Assembly: GCA_031538895.1 (NCBI GenBank)
Contig: JAVKLU010000041.1
Span: forward strand, 1 to 64,000
Direction: 5' to 3'
Source of the DNA: JAVKLU01 sp031538895
Lineage (GTDB): Bacteria > Pseudomonadota > Gammaproteobacteria > Burkholderiales > Burkholderiaceae
Length of the DNA: 64,000 nucleotides
The notes beneath the pieces are model-generated. The model made no database searches. It saw nothing but the letters and a program-made list of their open reading frames with translations, and was not told the DNA's origin. Made by a program: the position numbers and the translations under genes. Positions 18,300 to 27,706 of the stretch are shown one piece after another. Positions within the stretch are counted from its first letter, which is position 1; each line of letters starts with the position of its first letter.

Positions 18300-20363
18300 A
18301 TGTCAATTATTTCATCCAATGAAATAACATTAGAGCAAAAACTTGCTCTAATGCAGGATAATTTTGGACAGAGTCATCTCGAAAAAAGTCTACAAATCGC
18401 AACCTTGTTGCGTGATATTGAGGCTGACCCGAATTGGTTAACATCGATCACCGATGCTGCCAAAATCGCACTGTCAGGCCAAATTACCGATGCACTTCCG
18501 AAAGTGACACAACAACTGGCGCATCAATTTATGCAATTTGATGCGGTCGACAGGTTTTTGCAATCTGCAAAAGAACAAAAGAACGAAGCAAGCCGCAAAA
18601 TTTTTATCAGTCTTGCCAGCGATGTTCGCGTTATTTTGCTGGCATTGGCGCAAAAAATTGTCACGCTGCGATATTTAAAAAGTACGGATCATCACGATTC
18701 ACTCAACTACGCAAAATACGCAATCGATATTTTTTCACCTCTCGCCAATCGCCTGGGAATCTGGCAACTGAAGTGGCAACTAGAAGACGCCGCCTTGCGC
18801 ATACTAGAGCCTGTTGACTACAAAAATATCGCCCGATATTTGGAGCAAAAACGCACGCAACGCAAACAAGTCATTGATGACTTAATGCAGGAAGTTGAAG
18901 ATCATTTTTTAGCTCATCAACTCAAGGCACAAATAATGGGACGCCCCAAACATATCTATAGTATTTGGCGTAAGCAACAAAATAAGTTTTTAAATTTTGA
19001 CAACATCACTGATCTACTGGCTTTGCGCGTCATTGTTGATGATATTGATGCCTGTTACAGGGCCTTAAGCTTGATTCAAGAGCGTTGGCCAAGTCTGCAA
19101 TCAGAATACACAGACTACATCGCGAGACCAAAAGAAAATGGCTATCGCTCCCTACACATTGTGGTTTTGCTTCCCGATAACAAACCGGTTGAAATTCAAA
19201 TTCGCACCAAGGAAATGCATCGTCTCGCCGAATACGGCGTAGCAGCTCATTGGCGCTATAAAGAAGCCAACACCAATCAAAATGTGCTTGATGACAAAAT
19301 GCTCTTGTTACGCCAGTTACTTGCTTGGCAAGCAGAAACACATCAAACATCGGATGCGCCCGCTGCGGTATTAAAACACGATTACATTTATGTTTTGACG
19401 CCCGATGCGCGCGTCATTGAGTTACCGCAAGGCGCCACGGCAATTGATTTTGCTTACCACCTACACAGCCAAGTGGGGCATTGCTGCAAAGGCGCGTTAA
19501 TCAATGGCGTGATGGCGCCCTTAAATCGTCGCTTAAAAAATGGAGAAGTCCTTGATATTCTGACGCACAAAATGCCGTCACCTTCTCGCGACTGGTTAAA
19601 AGATGAGTTCACTGCATCACGCCGAACCAAAGCCAAAATTCGTGCATGGTTTAACGCGATTGATAAAACGAATACTTTGACTCAAGGGCGTGAACAACTA
19701 CAGAAAATTTTGCAACGAGAAGGTAGAACCGCTTTCAAAATTGAGACTCTGGCGCAAAAATTAGGATTCGCAAATGAAGTCGCTTTATTTTTCAGTCTAG
19801 GAAAAAATGAAATCGGGCAACAAGCGATTGTTGACGCACTCAAACAAGAATCCGCGCCAACAAACAAAAATTCGCCTACAAACACTTCGATTGTTGAAAC
19901 CGCTCGTTCAAACTCGAAAACAAACTCTCACCAATTCAATGCGATTGTGGTTGAAGGTGTCAGCGGCGTGTTCTCGAGCTGCGCACGTTGCTGCCGTCCG
20001 GTACATGGTGAAGCCATCATTGGCTACATTTCACGCACCAATGGCGTTAACGTTCACCGCGCCAGCTGCTCCAATCTGAAAAACTTGCAATCCAAAACAC
20101 CTGAAAAAATTATTACAGTTCGTTGGCAAAATCAATCGGAGCAAGGCTCTAGCGTGATACTGGATACCTATTTAAATGACAGTCAGCCTGAACTAGTGTG
20201 TGACACCATCCGAAAATCAGGAGTAACCCTGATTCATTACTCGTGGCACGGCACCTCTCGTTGCTTGCAAACGGAATGCAAGATTACGAATATCAAAACC
20301 TTAAATCAATTGATTGCAAAAATCAGCGCACTGTCGATTGTTGAAAGTATTCGTCGAATCTAA
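18300..20363 (+). CDS. relA: (p)ppGpp synthetase RelA-type
   Basis: Long RelA/SpoT homologue (687 aa from ATG 18300; an in-frame TTG lies 15 bases upstream). Order: an HD-like N-terminal region lacking the HD residues of active hydrolases; synthetase domain (RPKHIYSIWRKQ, DLLALRVIVDD, RPKENGYRSLHI, EIQIRTKEMHRLAEYGVAAHW); TGS domain from about residue 362 (DYIYVLTPDARVIELPQGAT); helical region; zinc-finger-like CARCCRP...HRASC near 562; a C-terminal ACT-like end. This points to a synthetase-only RelA that makes the stringent alarmone at the ribosome. A bifunctional SpoT presumably lies elsewhere. Confidence 0.9.
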   Translation: MSIISSNEITLEQKLALMQDNFGQSHLEKSLQIATLLRDIEADPNWLTSITDAAKIALSGQITDALPKVTQQLAHQFMQFDAVDRFLQSAKEQKNEASRKIFISLASDVRVILLALAQKIVTLRYLKSTDHHDSLNYAKYAIDIFSPLANRLGIWQLKWQLEDAALRILEPVDYKNIARYLEQKRTQRKQVIDDLMQEVEDHFLAHQLKAQIMGRPKHIYSIWRKQQNKFLNFDNITDLLALRVIVDDIDACYRALSLIQERWPSLQSEYTDYIARPKENGYRSLHIVVLLPDNKPVEIQIRTKEMHRLAEYGVAAHWRYKEANTNQNVLDDKMLLLRQLLAWQAETHQTSDAPAAVLKHDYIYVLTPDARVIELPQGATAIDFAYHLHSQVGHCCKGALINGVMAPLNRRLKNGEVLDILTHKMPSPSRDWLKDEFTASRRTKAKIRAWFNAIDKTNTLTQGREQLQKILQREGRTAFKIETLAQKLGFANEVALFFSLGKNEIGQQAIVDALKQESAPTNKNSPTNTSIVETARSNSKTNSHQFNAIVVEGVSGVFSSCARCCRPVHGEAIIGYISRTNGVNVHRASCSNLKNLQSKTPEKIITVRWQNQSEQGSSVILDTYLNDSQPELVCDTIRKSGVTLIHYSWHGTSRCLQTECKITNIKTLNQLIAKISALSIVESIRRI

Positions 20364-20544
20364 TCAGCAGTAAATCCGCGCTTACCCTCATCCATTCTTC
20401 ATTCATATCTACACATAAGTCCGCTCATAAGCATGCTGTAATTTTCTGATGTTTAAAATCTACTCTTAAAATATGTAAGCGCCAAAATTCTTGGTCAATC
20501 AAGGTATAAAACAGTTCCCCTAGATTTTCTTTATATCTGCTCTA

Positions 20545-20574
20545 TTGACTGGGGTATGTGTTAAAAAGTACAAT
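20545..20574 (+). promoter_or_regulatory. Near-consensus sigma-70 promoter of the atp operon
   Basis: TTGACT (20545-20550), 18-base spacer, TACAAT (20569-20574): five of six matches in each hexamer. Transcription would start near 20581, leaving a leader of about 88 bases before the atpI ATG. It is the best promoter match noticed in the window, and the following operon needs high expression. Confidence 0.7.
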
Positions 20575-20593
20575 CGCGGTTTCGGTAATCGTA

Positions 20594-20627
20594 TTTATGC
20601 AGTTTATGCTCGATGTGGTTTATGCTC
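20594..20627 (+). repeat. TTTATGC direct repeats in the atp leader
   Basis: TTTATGC occurs at 20594-20600, 20603-20609 and 20619-20625. The last two lie inside a longer identical unit GTTTATGCTC (20602-20611 and 20618-20627, period 16). They fall between the predicted transcription start and atpI, so they would be transcribed. A binding-site role is possible but unproven. Confidence 0.6.
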
Positions 20628-20668
20628 AAATTGTAGTTAATCTGCAGTTAGTTAATTTGATTTGCTAA

Positions 20669-21034
20669 ATGCATTTGACACCTCTATATATCGGACTAGG
20701 ATTGCAGTTAGGGGCTTTACTAATCGCCTGCTTATTGGGTTTTTTATCGGGGTATCAAGGTTTTTTGTCTGCCCTTTGGGGAGGAGGCGCTTACTTATGC
20801 GCCAGTGGTTTGGCTGTGCTACTTTTAAAGCTACGCCGTCAGTTGGTACCACGTATTTCGCCGTTTTATATATTTCAGCTTGAGTTTTTTAGACTGGCTT
20901 TAACCATCGTTTTACTCTGTATGCCAATATTTTGGCATATTGATTTAGTCTGGTGGGCATTTTTATTAAGTTTGATTTTGGTATCAAACGCGACAGTTTT
21001 AATTTTTTTATTACCTCAAAAATTAACGCTATAG
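20669..21034 (+). CDS. atpI: ATP synthase subunit I
   Basis: Small membrane protein (121 aa) with four hydrophobic segments, encoded first in the atp operon. AtpI helps assemble the c-ring in homologues but is not part of the finished enzyme. Identification rests on size, hydrophobicity pattern, GxxxG-rich first helices (LIACLLGFLSGYQGFLSALWGG) and position before atpB. The ATG at 20669 is used; no strong Shine-Dalgarno sequence. Confidence 0.85.
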   Translation: MHLTPLYIGLGLQLGALLIACLLGFLSGYQGFLSALWGGGAYLCASGLAVLLLKLRRQLVPRISPFYIFQLEFFRLALTIVLLCMPIFWHIDLVWWAFLLSLILVSNATVLIFLLPQKLTL

Positions 21035-21111
21035 CCATTTGCGTCAATTGTTAAATGGGTTTCCCTGTTTTAGGTTTTAATCTTATTTTGTAATATTTTT
21101 TAGCTTTATTT

Positions 21112-21948
21112 ATGTCGGCCAACGCAATCGAATCATCACATCACGCGCCTACCGCATCTGAATACATTGTCCATCACTTGACACATTGGTCAAGTAGCAG
21201 GCAAAGTTCCGTTATTGATTTTTCGATCATCAATATCGATACGATATTTTGGTCGATTGCAGTAGGTTTGATCGGCACTTCGCTTATGTGGTCATTGGCA
21301 CGCAAAGCCACTGCAGGAGTTCCTGGTCGTTTTCAAGCACTAATTGAAATGGTGGTTGAAATGGTTGAGGCGCAATCCAAATCAATTGTTCACGGTAATC
21401 GCGCATTTATCGCGCCTTTAGCTTTGACTGTATTCATTTGGGTAATCTTGATGAATACCCTCGATCTCCTACCAGTTGATTTATTCGCCAGTTTGTTTCA
21501 ATTTTTAGGCGTTCCCATTAACTATCACCGCGTCGTGCCGACTGCTGATTTAAATGGCACTTTGGGAATGGCTTTGGGCGTTTTTGCATTGATGCTTTTT
21601 TATAACATCAAAATTAAAGGTGTTGGTGGTTTTATTCACGAACTATTTTGCGCGCCATTTGGTTCGCACCCTGCGTTATGGATTGCTAATTTTGCGCTGA
21701 ACTTGATTGAGTTTGTCGCCAAAACAGTTTCTTTAGCAATGCGGTTATTTGGCAATATGTATGCTGGAGAGTTGATTTTCCTATTGATTGCGCTATTGGG
21801 TTCAATCGCGACATGGTGGGGATTTGCTTTACATGTGGTAGCAGGTTCGATATGGGCGATTTTCCATATTTTGATTATTTTGTTGCAAGCGTTTATTTTC
21901 ATGATGCTGACTCTGGTCTATATTGGCCAAGCGCATGAAGGACACTAA
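21112..21948 (+). CDS. atpB: ATP synthase Fo subunit a
   Basis: Proton-channel stator subunit (278 aa). The essential arginine lies in VSLAMRLFGNMYAGELI around residues 207-223, followed by the usual C-terminal helices ending in FIFMMLTLVYIGQAH. An N-terminal periplasmic extension of about 40 residues (rich in H, S) precedes the first membrane helix, as in related betaproteobacteria. Confidence 0.96.
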   Translation: MSANAIESSHHAPTASEYIVHHLTHWSSSRQSSVIDFSIINIDTIFWSIAVGLIGTSLMWSLARKATAGVPGRFQALIEMVVEMVEAQSKSIVHGNRAFIAPLALTVFIWVILMNTLDLLPVDLFASLFQFLGVPINYHRVVPTADLNGTLGMALGVFALMLFYNIKIKGVGGFIHELFCAPFGSHPALWIANFALNLIEFVAKTVSLAMRLFGNMYAGELIFLLIALLGSIATWWGFALHVVAGSIWAIFHILIILLQAFIFMMLTLVYIGQAHEGH

Positions 21949-21976
21949 TTTTTATTTTTTTTAACAGGGGTAAAAC

Positions 21977-22219
21977 ATGACTAATGTTGCATTCGTAGCT
22001 CTCGCGTGTGGTTTAATCATCGGCTTAGGCGCTATTGGCGCCTGTATCGGTATTGGTTTAATGGGTGGTAAATACATTGAAGCAGCTGCACGCCAACCAG
22101 AATTGATGAATCAATTACAAACAAAAATGTTCTTATTGGCTGGTCTGATAGATGCTGCATTTTTGATCGGTGTCGGTATCGCAATGATGTTTGCGTTTGC
22201 TAATCCGTTTGCAGGGTAA
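21977..22219 (+). CDS. atpE: ATP synthase Fo subunit c
   Basis: c-ring proteolipid (80 aa), a helical hairpin. The ion-carrying carboxylate is D59 in LAGLIDAAFLIGVG and the polar loop is AARQPE (36-42). The lack of a Na+ signature (no Gln in helix 1 paired with Glu-Ser/Thr in helix 2) argues for proton coupling. A strong AGGGGT ribosome binding site precedes the ATG, consistent with high copy number. Confidence 0.97.
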   Translation: MTNVAFVALACGLIIGLGAIGACIGIGLMGGKYIEAAARQPELMNQLQTKMFLLAGLIDAAFLIGVGIAMMFAFANPFAG

Positions 22220-22274
22220 TCCTGTTCGTTATTGATTTATTGATCTCCGCGTAAGCGATAAATTGAGGTAAAGC

Positions 22275-22751
22275 ATGAATATCAATGCCACGTTATTTGC
22301 ACAGTTTGTGGTTTTTTTCATCCTCGCTGGATTCACGATGAAATTCGTTTGGCCTCCGTTGATGAAAGCACTGGACGAGCGCGCAAAAAAAATTGCGGAT
22401 GGTTTGGCTGCGGCCGATAAAGGGCAAGCTGAATTACGCGCAATTGAAAAACGCGTTACTGAAGAAATGCAATCTGCACGTGCTCAGGTTCAAATTCGTT
22501 TGCAAGACGCTGAAAAACGCGCTCAAGCAATGATTGAAGAAGCTAAATCTTCAGCGGCACTTGAGGCAGAACGAATTATTGCGAATGCTCAAGCCGAAGC
22601 GAGTTTACAAATTTCAAAAGCGCGTGATGCCTTGCGTCAAGAAGTTGCTAACTTGGCGGTTGAAGGCGCTCGTAAAATTTTGCAAAAAGAAATTAACGCG
22701 GCCGCACACGCAGATTTGTTGAATCAACTAAAGGGGCGTTTGGCATCATGA
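22275..22751 (+). CDS. atpF: ATP synthase Fo subunit b
   Basis: Peripheral-stalk subunit (158 aa): one N-terminal membrane helix (about residues 7-26) followed by a long charged coiled coil typical of subunit b. The start ATG is preceded by GAGGTAA. The stop overlaps the atpH start by four bases (ATGA). Confidence 0.95.
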   Translation: MNINATLFAQFVVFFILAGFTMKFVWPPLMKALDERAKKIADGLAAADKGQAELRAIEKRVTEEMQSARAQVQIRLQDAEKRAQAMIEEAKSSAALEAERIIANAQAEASLQISKARDALRQEVANLAVEGARKILQKEINAAAHADLLNQLKGRLAS

Positions 22752-23287
22752 TCGATACCGCAACTACGGCGCGGCCTTACGCTCAAGCACTTTTTAACCT
22801 AGCGAAAGACAGTGGTGAAAAGAGTTTGAACGCTTGGCTTTCGGACGTTTCTGCTTTGTCGATTGCGGTGAGTGACCCTATTTTTGCCGCTTTTATGAGC
22901 AATCCAAAATCGAGCTATGTTGAAATTGAATCGATTTTGTTATCGTGCGCAAAACATATTGACGAAGCGGAACTCAAACGTTTTTTGCATTTACTGATTA
23001 AGAATCGTCGCTTAGCAGTGCTGCCCGAAATTTCAGCACAGTATTCTGATTTACTTAAGTTGTACAAAAATGAAGTGACCGCGCACATTGATTCCGCGTT
23101 TCCTTTATCTGAACAACAAGTACTTGAAATCTTGCCGGTTTTAGAGAAAAAATTTGCGCGTAAGTTAGTGCCTACCGTACACCTTAATACTTCCCTAATT
23201 GGTGGAATTAGTGTTCGCGTCGGTGATGAAGTTTGGGACACCTCTATCAAAGCGCAATTAGAAAGTTTGCAGCGTAATTTGACCTAA
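22748..23287 (+). CDS. atpH: ATP synthase F1 subunit delta
   Basis: Stalk-F1 connector (179 aa), starting MIDTATTARPYAQALFNLAKD, the usual N-terminal domain motif, and ending with GISVRVGDEVWDTSIKAQLE, the conserved C-terminal signature. It is translationally coupled to atpF. A 95-base gap with a terminator-like hairpin separates it from atpA. Confidence 0.95.
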   Translation: MIDTATTARPYAQALFNLAKDSGEKSLNAWLSDVSALSIAVSDPIFAAFMSNPKSSYVEIESILLSCAKHIDEAELKRFLHLLIKNRRLAVLPEISAQYSDLLKLYKNEVTAHIDSAFPLSEQQVLEILPVLEKKFARKLVPTVHLNTSLIGGISVRVGDEVWDTSIKAQLESLQRNLT

Positions 23288-23322
23288 GGTAACTTAAATC
23301 CTAGCCACTCTTTTTAGTGAAC

Positions 23323-23356
23323 CACTGACTGGCTCAGTGTTTTGTTTTTTTATTTT
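23323..23356 (+). terminator. Terminator-like hairpin between atpH and atpA
   Basis: CACTGA (23323-23328), loop CTGGC, TCAGTG (23334-23339), followed directly by TTTTGTTTTTTTATTTT (23340-23356). A short stem with a long U-tract is the form of an intrinsic terminator, but it sits inside the atp operon. An upstream CACT...AGTG pair (23306-23319) could form a competing hairpin. It may act as a partial terminator, a processing or stability element, or be inactive. Confidence 0.5.
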
Positions 23357-23382
23357 CCAACATTTCCTCTGGGAGTTTTTTG

Positions 23383-24921
23383 ATGCAGCTCAATCCGTCT
23401 GAAATTAGTGAGTTGATTAAAACCAAAATCAAAAGCATGAACACGTCTGCTGAGATTGAAAATCAGGGCACCGTTATTTCGGTGACTGATGGTATTTGTC
23501 GCGTCTATGGTTTATCCAACGTCATGCAAGGGGAAATGTTGTTATTCCCGGGCGATACTTATGGACTCGCGCTGAACTTAGAACGCGACTCTGTTGGTGC
23601 TGTGGTCTTAGGGGATTACGAACATATTTCTGAAGGTGACACCGTAAAGTGCACCGGCCGAATTCTTGAAGTTCCTGTTGGTCCAGAGCTATTGGGTCGC
23701 GTAGTCAACGCGTTGGGACAAGCCATTGATGGTAAAGGTGAAATCAAAGCAAAAATGACTTCGCCAATTGAAAAAATTGCGCCTGGCGTAATTGCCCGTC
23801 AATCAGTTTCTCAGCCGATGCAAACGGGGTTGAAATCAATTGATGCAATGGTACCAATTGGTCGTGGCCAACGTGAATTGATCATTGGCGATCGACAAAC
23901 CGGCAAAACTGCTGTTGCGATTGATGCCATCATCAATCAAAAAGGTCAAAACATGGCCTGTATTTATGTCGCTATTGGACAAAAAGCCTCTTCAGTGAAA
24001 AACGTGGTTCGCGCATTGGAACAACACGGCGCAATGGCCTACACCACTGTAGTTGCGGCAACGGCCTCAGAATCTGCGGCGATGCAATTTGTGTCAGCTT
24101 ACTCTGGTTGCACTATGGGTGAATACTTCCGTGATCGTGGACAAGATGCCTTGATCATTTACGATGATTTATCAAAACAAGCCGTTGCGTACCGTCAAGT
24201 GTCTTTGTTGCTACGTCGCCCACCAGGTCGTGAAGCTTTTCCTGGCGACGTGTTCTATTTACATTCGCGTTTGTTAGAGCGCGCGGCTCGCGTTAATCCT
24301 GATTACGTAGAAGCATTCACTAAAGGCGAAGTCAAAGGTAAAACCGGTTCATTAACGGCCCTGCCGATTATTGAAACTCAGGCGGGCGACGTCTCTGCGT
24401 TCGTCCCAACCAATGTGATTTCGATTACTGACGGACAGATTTTCTTAGAAACCTCATTATTTAACTCAGGGATTCGCCCTGCGATTAACGCCGGTATTTC
24501 GGTGTCGCGTGTGGGCGGAGCAGCGCAAACTAAAGCGATTAAAGACTTGTCAGGAGGTATTCGTACTGACTTGGCGCAATATCGTGAGTTGGCGGCATTC
24601 GCTCAATTTGCTTCAGATTTAGATGATGCAACACGCAAACAGTTAGATCGCGGTGCGCGTGTGACCGAATTGTTAAAACAAGCGCAATACTCTCCTTTGT
24701 CCGTATCCTTGATGGCAACGTCTTTGTTCGCCATAAATAAAGGCTTTATGGATTCAATCGAGGTTAAGCAAGTTTTAAGTTTTGAGTCCGCTCTACACCA
24801 ATTTTTAAAGGACAAACACGCAGCTTTGTTAGCGAAAATCGAAGAGACTAAAACCATCAAAGAATATGATGCAGAGTTAAATTTGGCGATTAGCGACTTC
24901 AAAAAATCGAGCGGTTTCTGA
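23383..24921 (+). CDS. atpA: ATP synthase F1 subunit alpha
   Basis: Nucleotide-binding, mostly regulatory F1 subunit (512 aa). The P-loop is GDRQTGKTAVAIDAI near residue 168. The family start MQLNPSEISELIK supports the ATG at 23383, preceded by GGGAG; a TTG lies immediately before it. The C-terminus matches the family. Confidence 0.97.
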   Translation: MQLNPSEISELIKTKIKSMNTSAEIENQGTVISVTDGICRVYGLSNVMQGEMLLFPGDTYGLALNLERDSVGAVVLGDYEHISEGDTVKCTGRILEVPVGPELLGRVVNALGQAIDGKGEIKAKMTSPIEKIAPGVIARQSVSQPMQTGLKSIDAMVPIGRGQRELIIGDRQTGKTAVAIDAIINQKGQNMACIYVAIGQKASSVKNVVRALEQHGAMAYTTVVAATASESAAMQFVSAYSGCTMGEYFRDRGQDALIIYDDLSKQAVAYRQVSLLLRRPPGREAFPGDVFYLHSRLLERAARVNPDYVEAFTKGEVKGKTGSLTALPIIETQAGDVSAFVPTNVISITDGQIFLETSLFNSGIRPAINAGISVSRVGGAAQTKAIKDLSGGIRTDLAQYRELAAFAQFASDLDDATRKQLDRGARVTELLKQAQYSPLSVSLMATSLFAINKGFMDSIEVKQVLSFESALHQFLKDKHAALLAKIEETKTIKEYDAELNLAISDFKKSSGF

Positions 24922-24951
24922 ACCCATTAAAGAGACTACCAAGGAACTAAT

Positions 24952-25824
24952 ATGGCCGCCGGTAAAGAAATTCGCAGCAAAATCAAGTCGGTAGAAAATA
25001 CCAAAAAAATTACCAAAGCAATGGAAATGGTTGCTGCATCAAAAATGCGTAAGGCTCAAGAACGCATGCGTGCAGCGCGCCCTTATAGCGAGCGTATCCG
25101 AATCATTGCCCAGCATTTGTCAGAAGCAAATTTGTCTTACCGCCATCCGTATTTGGTCCCGCGTTCTGAAAAAACTAATCGGGTCGGTTTAATCGTAGTG
25201 AGCACCGATAAGGGTTTGTGCGGTGGTTTAAATACTAATGTATTGCGTTTGTCTTTAAAACAAATGAAAGACTGGCAAAATACACAAACTGAAGTGCAAA
25301 CGGTGGCTTTGGGCAGTAAAGGTTTGGGGTTTCTCAATCGTTTAAAAAGTAAAGTTGTTGCCCACGCGATTCACTTGGGTGATACGCCTAATCTTGATAA
25401 ATTATTAGGTGCTGCTGGCGTGTTGATCGAGGCTTATGATAATGGCACGATTGACGAATTGCACATTTGCTTTACCCGCTTTGTTAACGCAATTAAACAA
25501 GAGCCGGTGATGGAACAACTCTTACCTTTGCGCACTGAACGTTTACATTCGGGCAAAAAAGAAATCGCACCAGATTACTTGTTTGAACCTGATGCAAAAT
25601 CAGTGATTGACGCTCTTTTGCGTCGTTATGTAGAAGCCTTGATTTATCAGTCTGTTGCCGAAAATATGGCTTCAGAACAGTCCGCGCGTATGGTGGCAAT
25701 GAAATCAGCTACCGATAACGCGGGCAATGTAATCAGTGAATTGAAATTGGAATACAACAAAACTCGGCAAGCAGCGATTACAAAAGAATTGTCTGAAATT
25801 GTTGCTGGCGCAGCAGCGGTGTAA
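24952..25824 (+). CDS. atpG: ATP synthase F1 subunit gamma
   Basis: Central rotor shaft (290 aa). Both helical ends are conserved: N-terminal EIRSKIKSVENTKKITKAMEMV and C-terminal KSATDNAGNVISELKL with YNKTRQAAITKELSEI. An AAGGAA ribosome binding site precedes the ATG. Confidence 0.97.
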   Translation: MAAGKEIRSKIKSVENTKKITKAMEMVAASKMRKAQERMRAARPYSERIRIIAQHLSEANLSYRHPYLVPRSEKTNRVGLIVVSTDKGLCGGLNTNVLRLSLKQMKDWQNTQTEVQTVALGSKGLGFLNRLKSKVVAHAIHLGDTPNLDKLLGAAGVLIEAYDNGTIDELHICFTRFVNAIKQEPVMEQLLPLRTERLHSGKKEIAPDYLFEPDAKSVIDALLRRYVEALIYQSVAENMASEQSARMVAMKSATDNAGNVISELKLEYNKTRQAAITKELSEIVAGAAAV

Positions 25825-25876
25825 GATTTTCTTTTCCGCACACTATTTTTTGAATTTTTAGATATTGGAGTCATTA

Positions 25877-27256
25877 ATGGCAAACGGCAAAATTGTTCAA
25901 TGTATCGGGGCGGTAGTTGACGTGGAATTCCCACGCGATGCTATGCCAAAAATTTATGATGCCTTGGTGCTCGAAGGCTCTGACCTGACACTAGAAGTGC
26001 AGCAACAGTTGGGTGATGGCTTGGTTCGTACGATTGCATTGGGATCATCAGACGGATTAAAACGTGGTTTGATCATCAAAAATACTGGCAAACCGATTAC
26101 GGTTCCTGTCGGTACTGAAACACTCGGCCGAATCATGAACGTATTGGGTCAACCCATTGATGAAGCAGGTCCTATTAATGCCAAAAAATCTGCATCGATT
26201 CATCGCAAAGCACCGTCGTACGACGAGTTGTCGCCCTCACAAGAGTTATTAGAAACCGGTATTAAAGTGATCGATTTGGTTTGTCCATTTGCCAAAGGCG
26301 GTAAGGTCGGCTTGTTCGGTGGTGCCGGCGTGGGTAAAACAGTGAACATGATGGAGTTGATCAATAACATTGCCAAACAACATTCGGGCTTATCCGTTTT
26401 TGCGGGTGTAGGTGAACGGACTCGTGAAGGAAATGACTTTTACCACGAGATGAAAGACTCCAACGTATTGGATAAAGTCGCAATGGTTTATGGCCAAATG
26501 AACGAGCCTCCAGGTAACCGTTTACGCGTGGCCTTAACAGGTTTGACCATGGCGGAAAGTTTCCGTGATGAAGGACGTGATGTGCTGTTCTTCGTGGACA
26601 ACATTTATCGTTATACCTTAGCAGGAACGGAAGTTTCTGCCTTGTTAGGTCGGATGCCTTCTGCCGTAGGTTATCAGCCCACATTGGCTGAAGAAATGGG
26701 ACGTTTGCAAGAACGGATTACCTCAACTAAAACTGGCTCGATTACCTCGATTCAAGCGGTATACGTGCCTGCAGATGATTTAACCGATCCTTCGCCAGCA
26801 ACGACTTTTGCCCATTTGGATTCAACCGTGGTGTTGTCACGTGATATCGCGGCTTTGGGAATTTATCCTGCGGTTGATCCCTTGGATTCAACTTCACGCC
26901 AACTTGATCCAAACGTGGTCGGTCAAGAGCACTACAACGTCGCACGTATGGTGCAAGCAACGCTACAACGTTATAAAGAATTGCGTGACATCATCGCGAT
27001 TTTGGGTATGGATGAATTATCTCCTGACGATAAATTAGCCGTATCACGCGCTCGTAAGATTCAACGATTCTTGTCGCAACCTTTCCATGTCGCTGAAGTG
27101 TTTACTGGTTCACCAGGCAAATACGTGTCACTCAAAGAAACCATTCGTGGCTTTAGCATGATTGCTTCGGGTGAGTTGGATCACTTACCAGAACAAGCGT
27201 TTTACATGGTCGGTACGATTGATGAGGCCATTGAAAAAGCCAAATCCATTAATTAA
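25877..27256 (+). CDS. atpD: ATP synthase F1 subunit beta
   Basis: Catalytic F1 subunit (459 aa). The P-loop GGAGVGKTVNMMELI is near residue 149, the catalytic glutamate segment GVGERTREGNDFYHEM near 177, and ALTGLTMAESFRDEGRDVL follows. The ATG at 25877 is chosen because GGAG (25867-25870) sits at the right distance; an upstream in-frame TTG overlaps that site and is unlikely. Confidence 0.97.
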   Translation: MANGKIVQCIGAVVDVEFPRDAMPKIYDALVLEGSDLTLEVQQQLGDGLVRTIALGSSDGLKRGLIIKNTGKPITVPVGTETLGRIMNVLGQPIDEAGPINAKKSASIHRKAPSYDELSPSQELLETGIKVIDLVCPFAKGGKVGLFGGAGVGKTVNMMELINNIAKQHSGLSVFAGVGERTREGNDFYHEMKDSNVLDKVAMVYGQMNEPPGNRLRVALTGLTMAESFRDEGRDVLFFVDNIYRYTLAGTEVSALLGRMPSAVGYQPTLAEEMGRLQERITSTKTGSITSIQAVYVPADDLTDPSPATTFAHLDSTVVLSRDIAALGIYPAVDPLDSTSRQLDPNVVGQEHYNVARMVQATLQRYKELRDIIAILGMDELSPDDKLAVSRARKIQRFLSQPFHVAEVFTGSPGKYVSLKETIRGFSMIASGELDHLPEQAFYMVGTIDEAIEKAKSIN

Positions 27257-27271
27257 GGAAAATTTGCCACG

Positions 27272-27691
27272 ATGAACTCGTTCAAAATTAGTGTAGTCAG
27301 TGCCGAAGCAGAAATTTTCTCAGGCAAGGCAACTTTTGTTGCCTTGCCTGGTGAAGAAGGTGAATTGGGCATACTGCCGCAACACGCCCCACTACTGACA
27401 CGCATTCGACCGGGTTCTGTGCGTATTGAAACCCTCGAAGGCGAACCACAGTTTATTTTTGTAGCGGGCGGTGTTCTAGAAGTTCGTCCGGACGAAGTCA
27501 TTGTCTTATCTGACACCGCGATTCGTGGCAAAGACCTTGATGAAGCACGCGCTAACGAGGCGCGCAAACTGGCTCAAGAAACCATTCACAACAGCACCGA
27601 TAGCATCGAAATCGCCCAAGCTCAAGCAGAATTGGCGATTACGGTGGCGCAAATTACAGCATTGCGTCAATTACGCGAAAAACGTCGTTAA
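27272..27691 (+). CDS. atpC: ATP synthase F1 subunit epsilon
   Basis: Rotor subunit and intrinsic inhibitor (139 aa). It has an N-terminal beta-sandwich (LPGEEGELGILPQHAPLLTRI) and a C-terminal helical hairpin rich in E, A and Q. It lies 15 bases after atpD and ends the conserved operon; no standard terminator follows, only a palindrome at 27707-27732. Confidence 0.96.
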   Translation: MNSFKISVVSAEAEIFSGKATFVALPGEEGELGILPQHAPLLTRIRPGSVRIETLEGEPQFIFVAGGVLEVRPDEVIVLSDTAIRGKDLDEARANEARKLAQETIHNSTDSIEIAQAQAELAITVAQITALRQLREKRR

Positions 27692-27706
27692 GCCATTTAA
27701 TAAGAA

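Larger units (their letters stand above)
20364..20668 (+). other. Intergenic leader region between relA and atpI
   Basis: A 305-base AT-rich stretch with no convincing gene. Its first 180 bases show nothing recognisable. The remainder holds the atp promoter (20545-20574) and the repeat-containing leader described separately. Confidence 0.7.
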
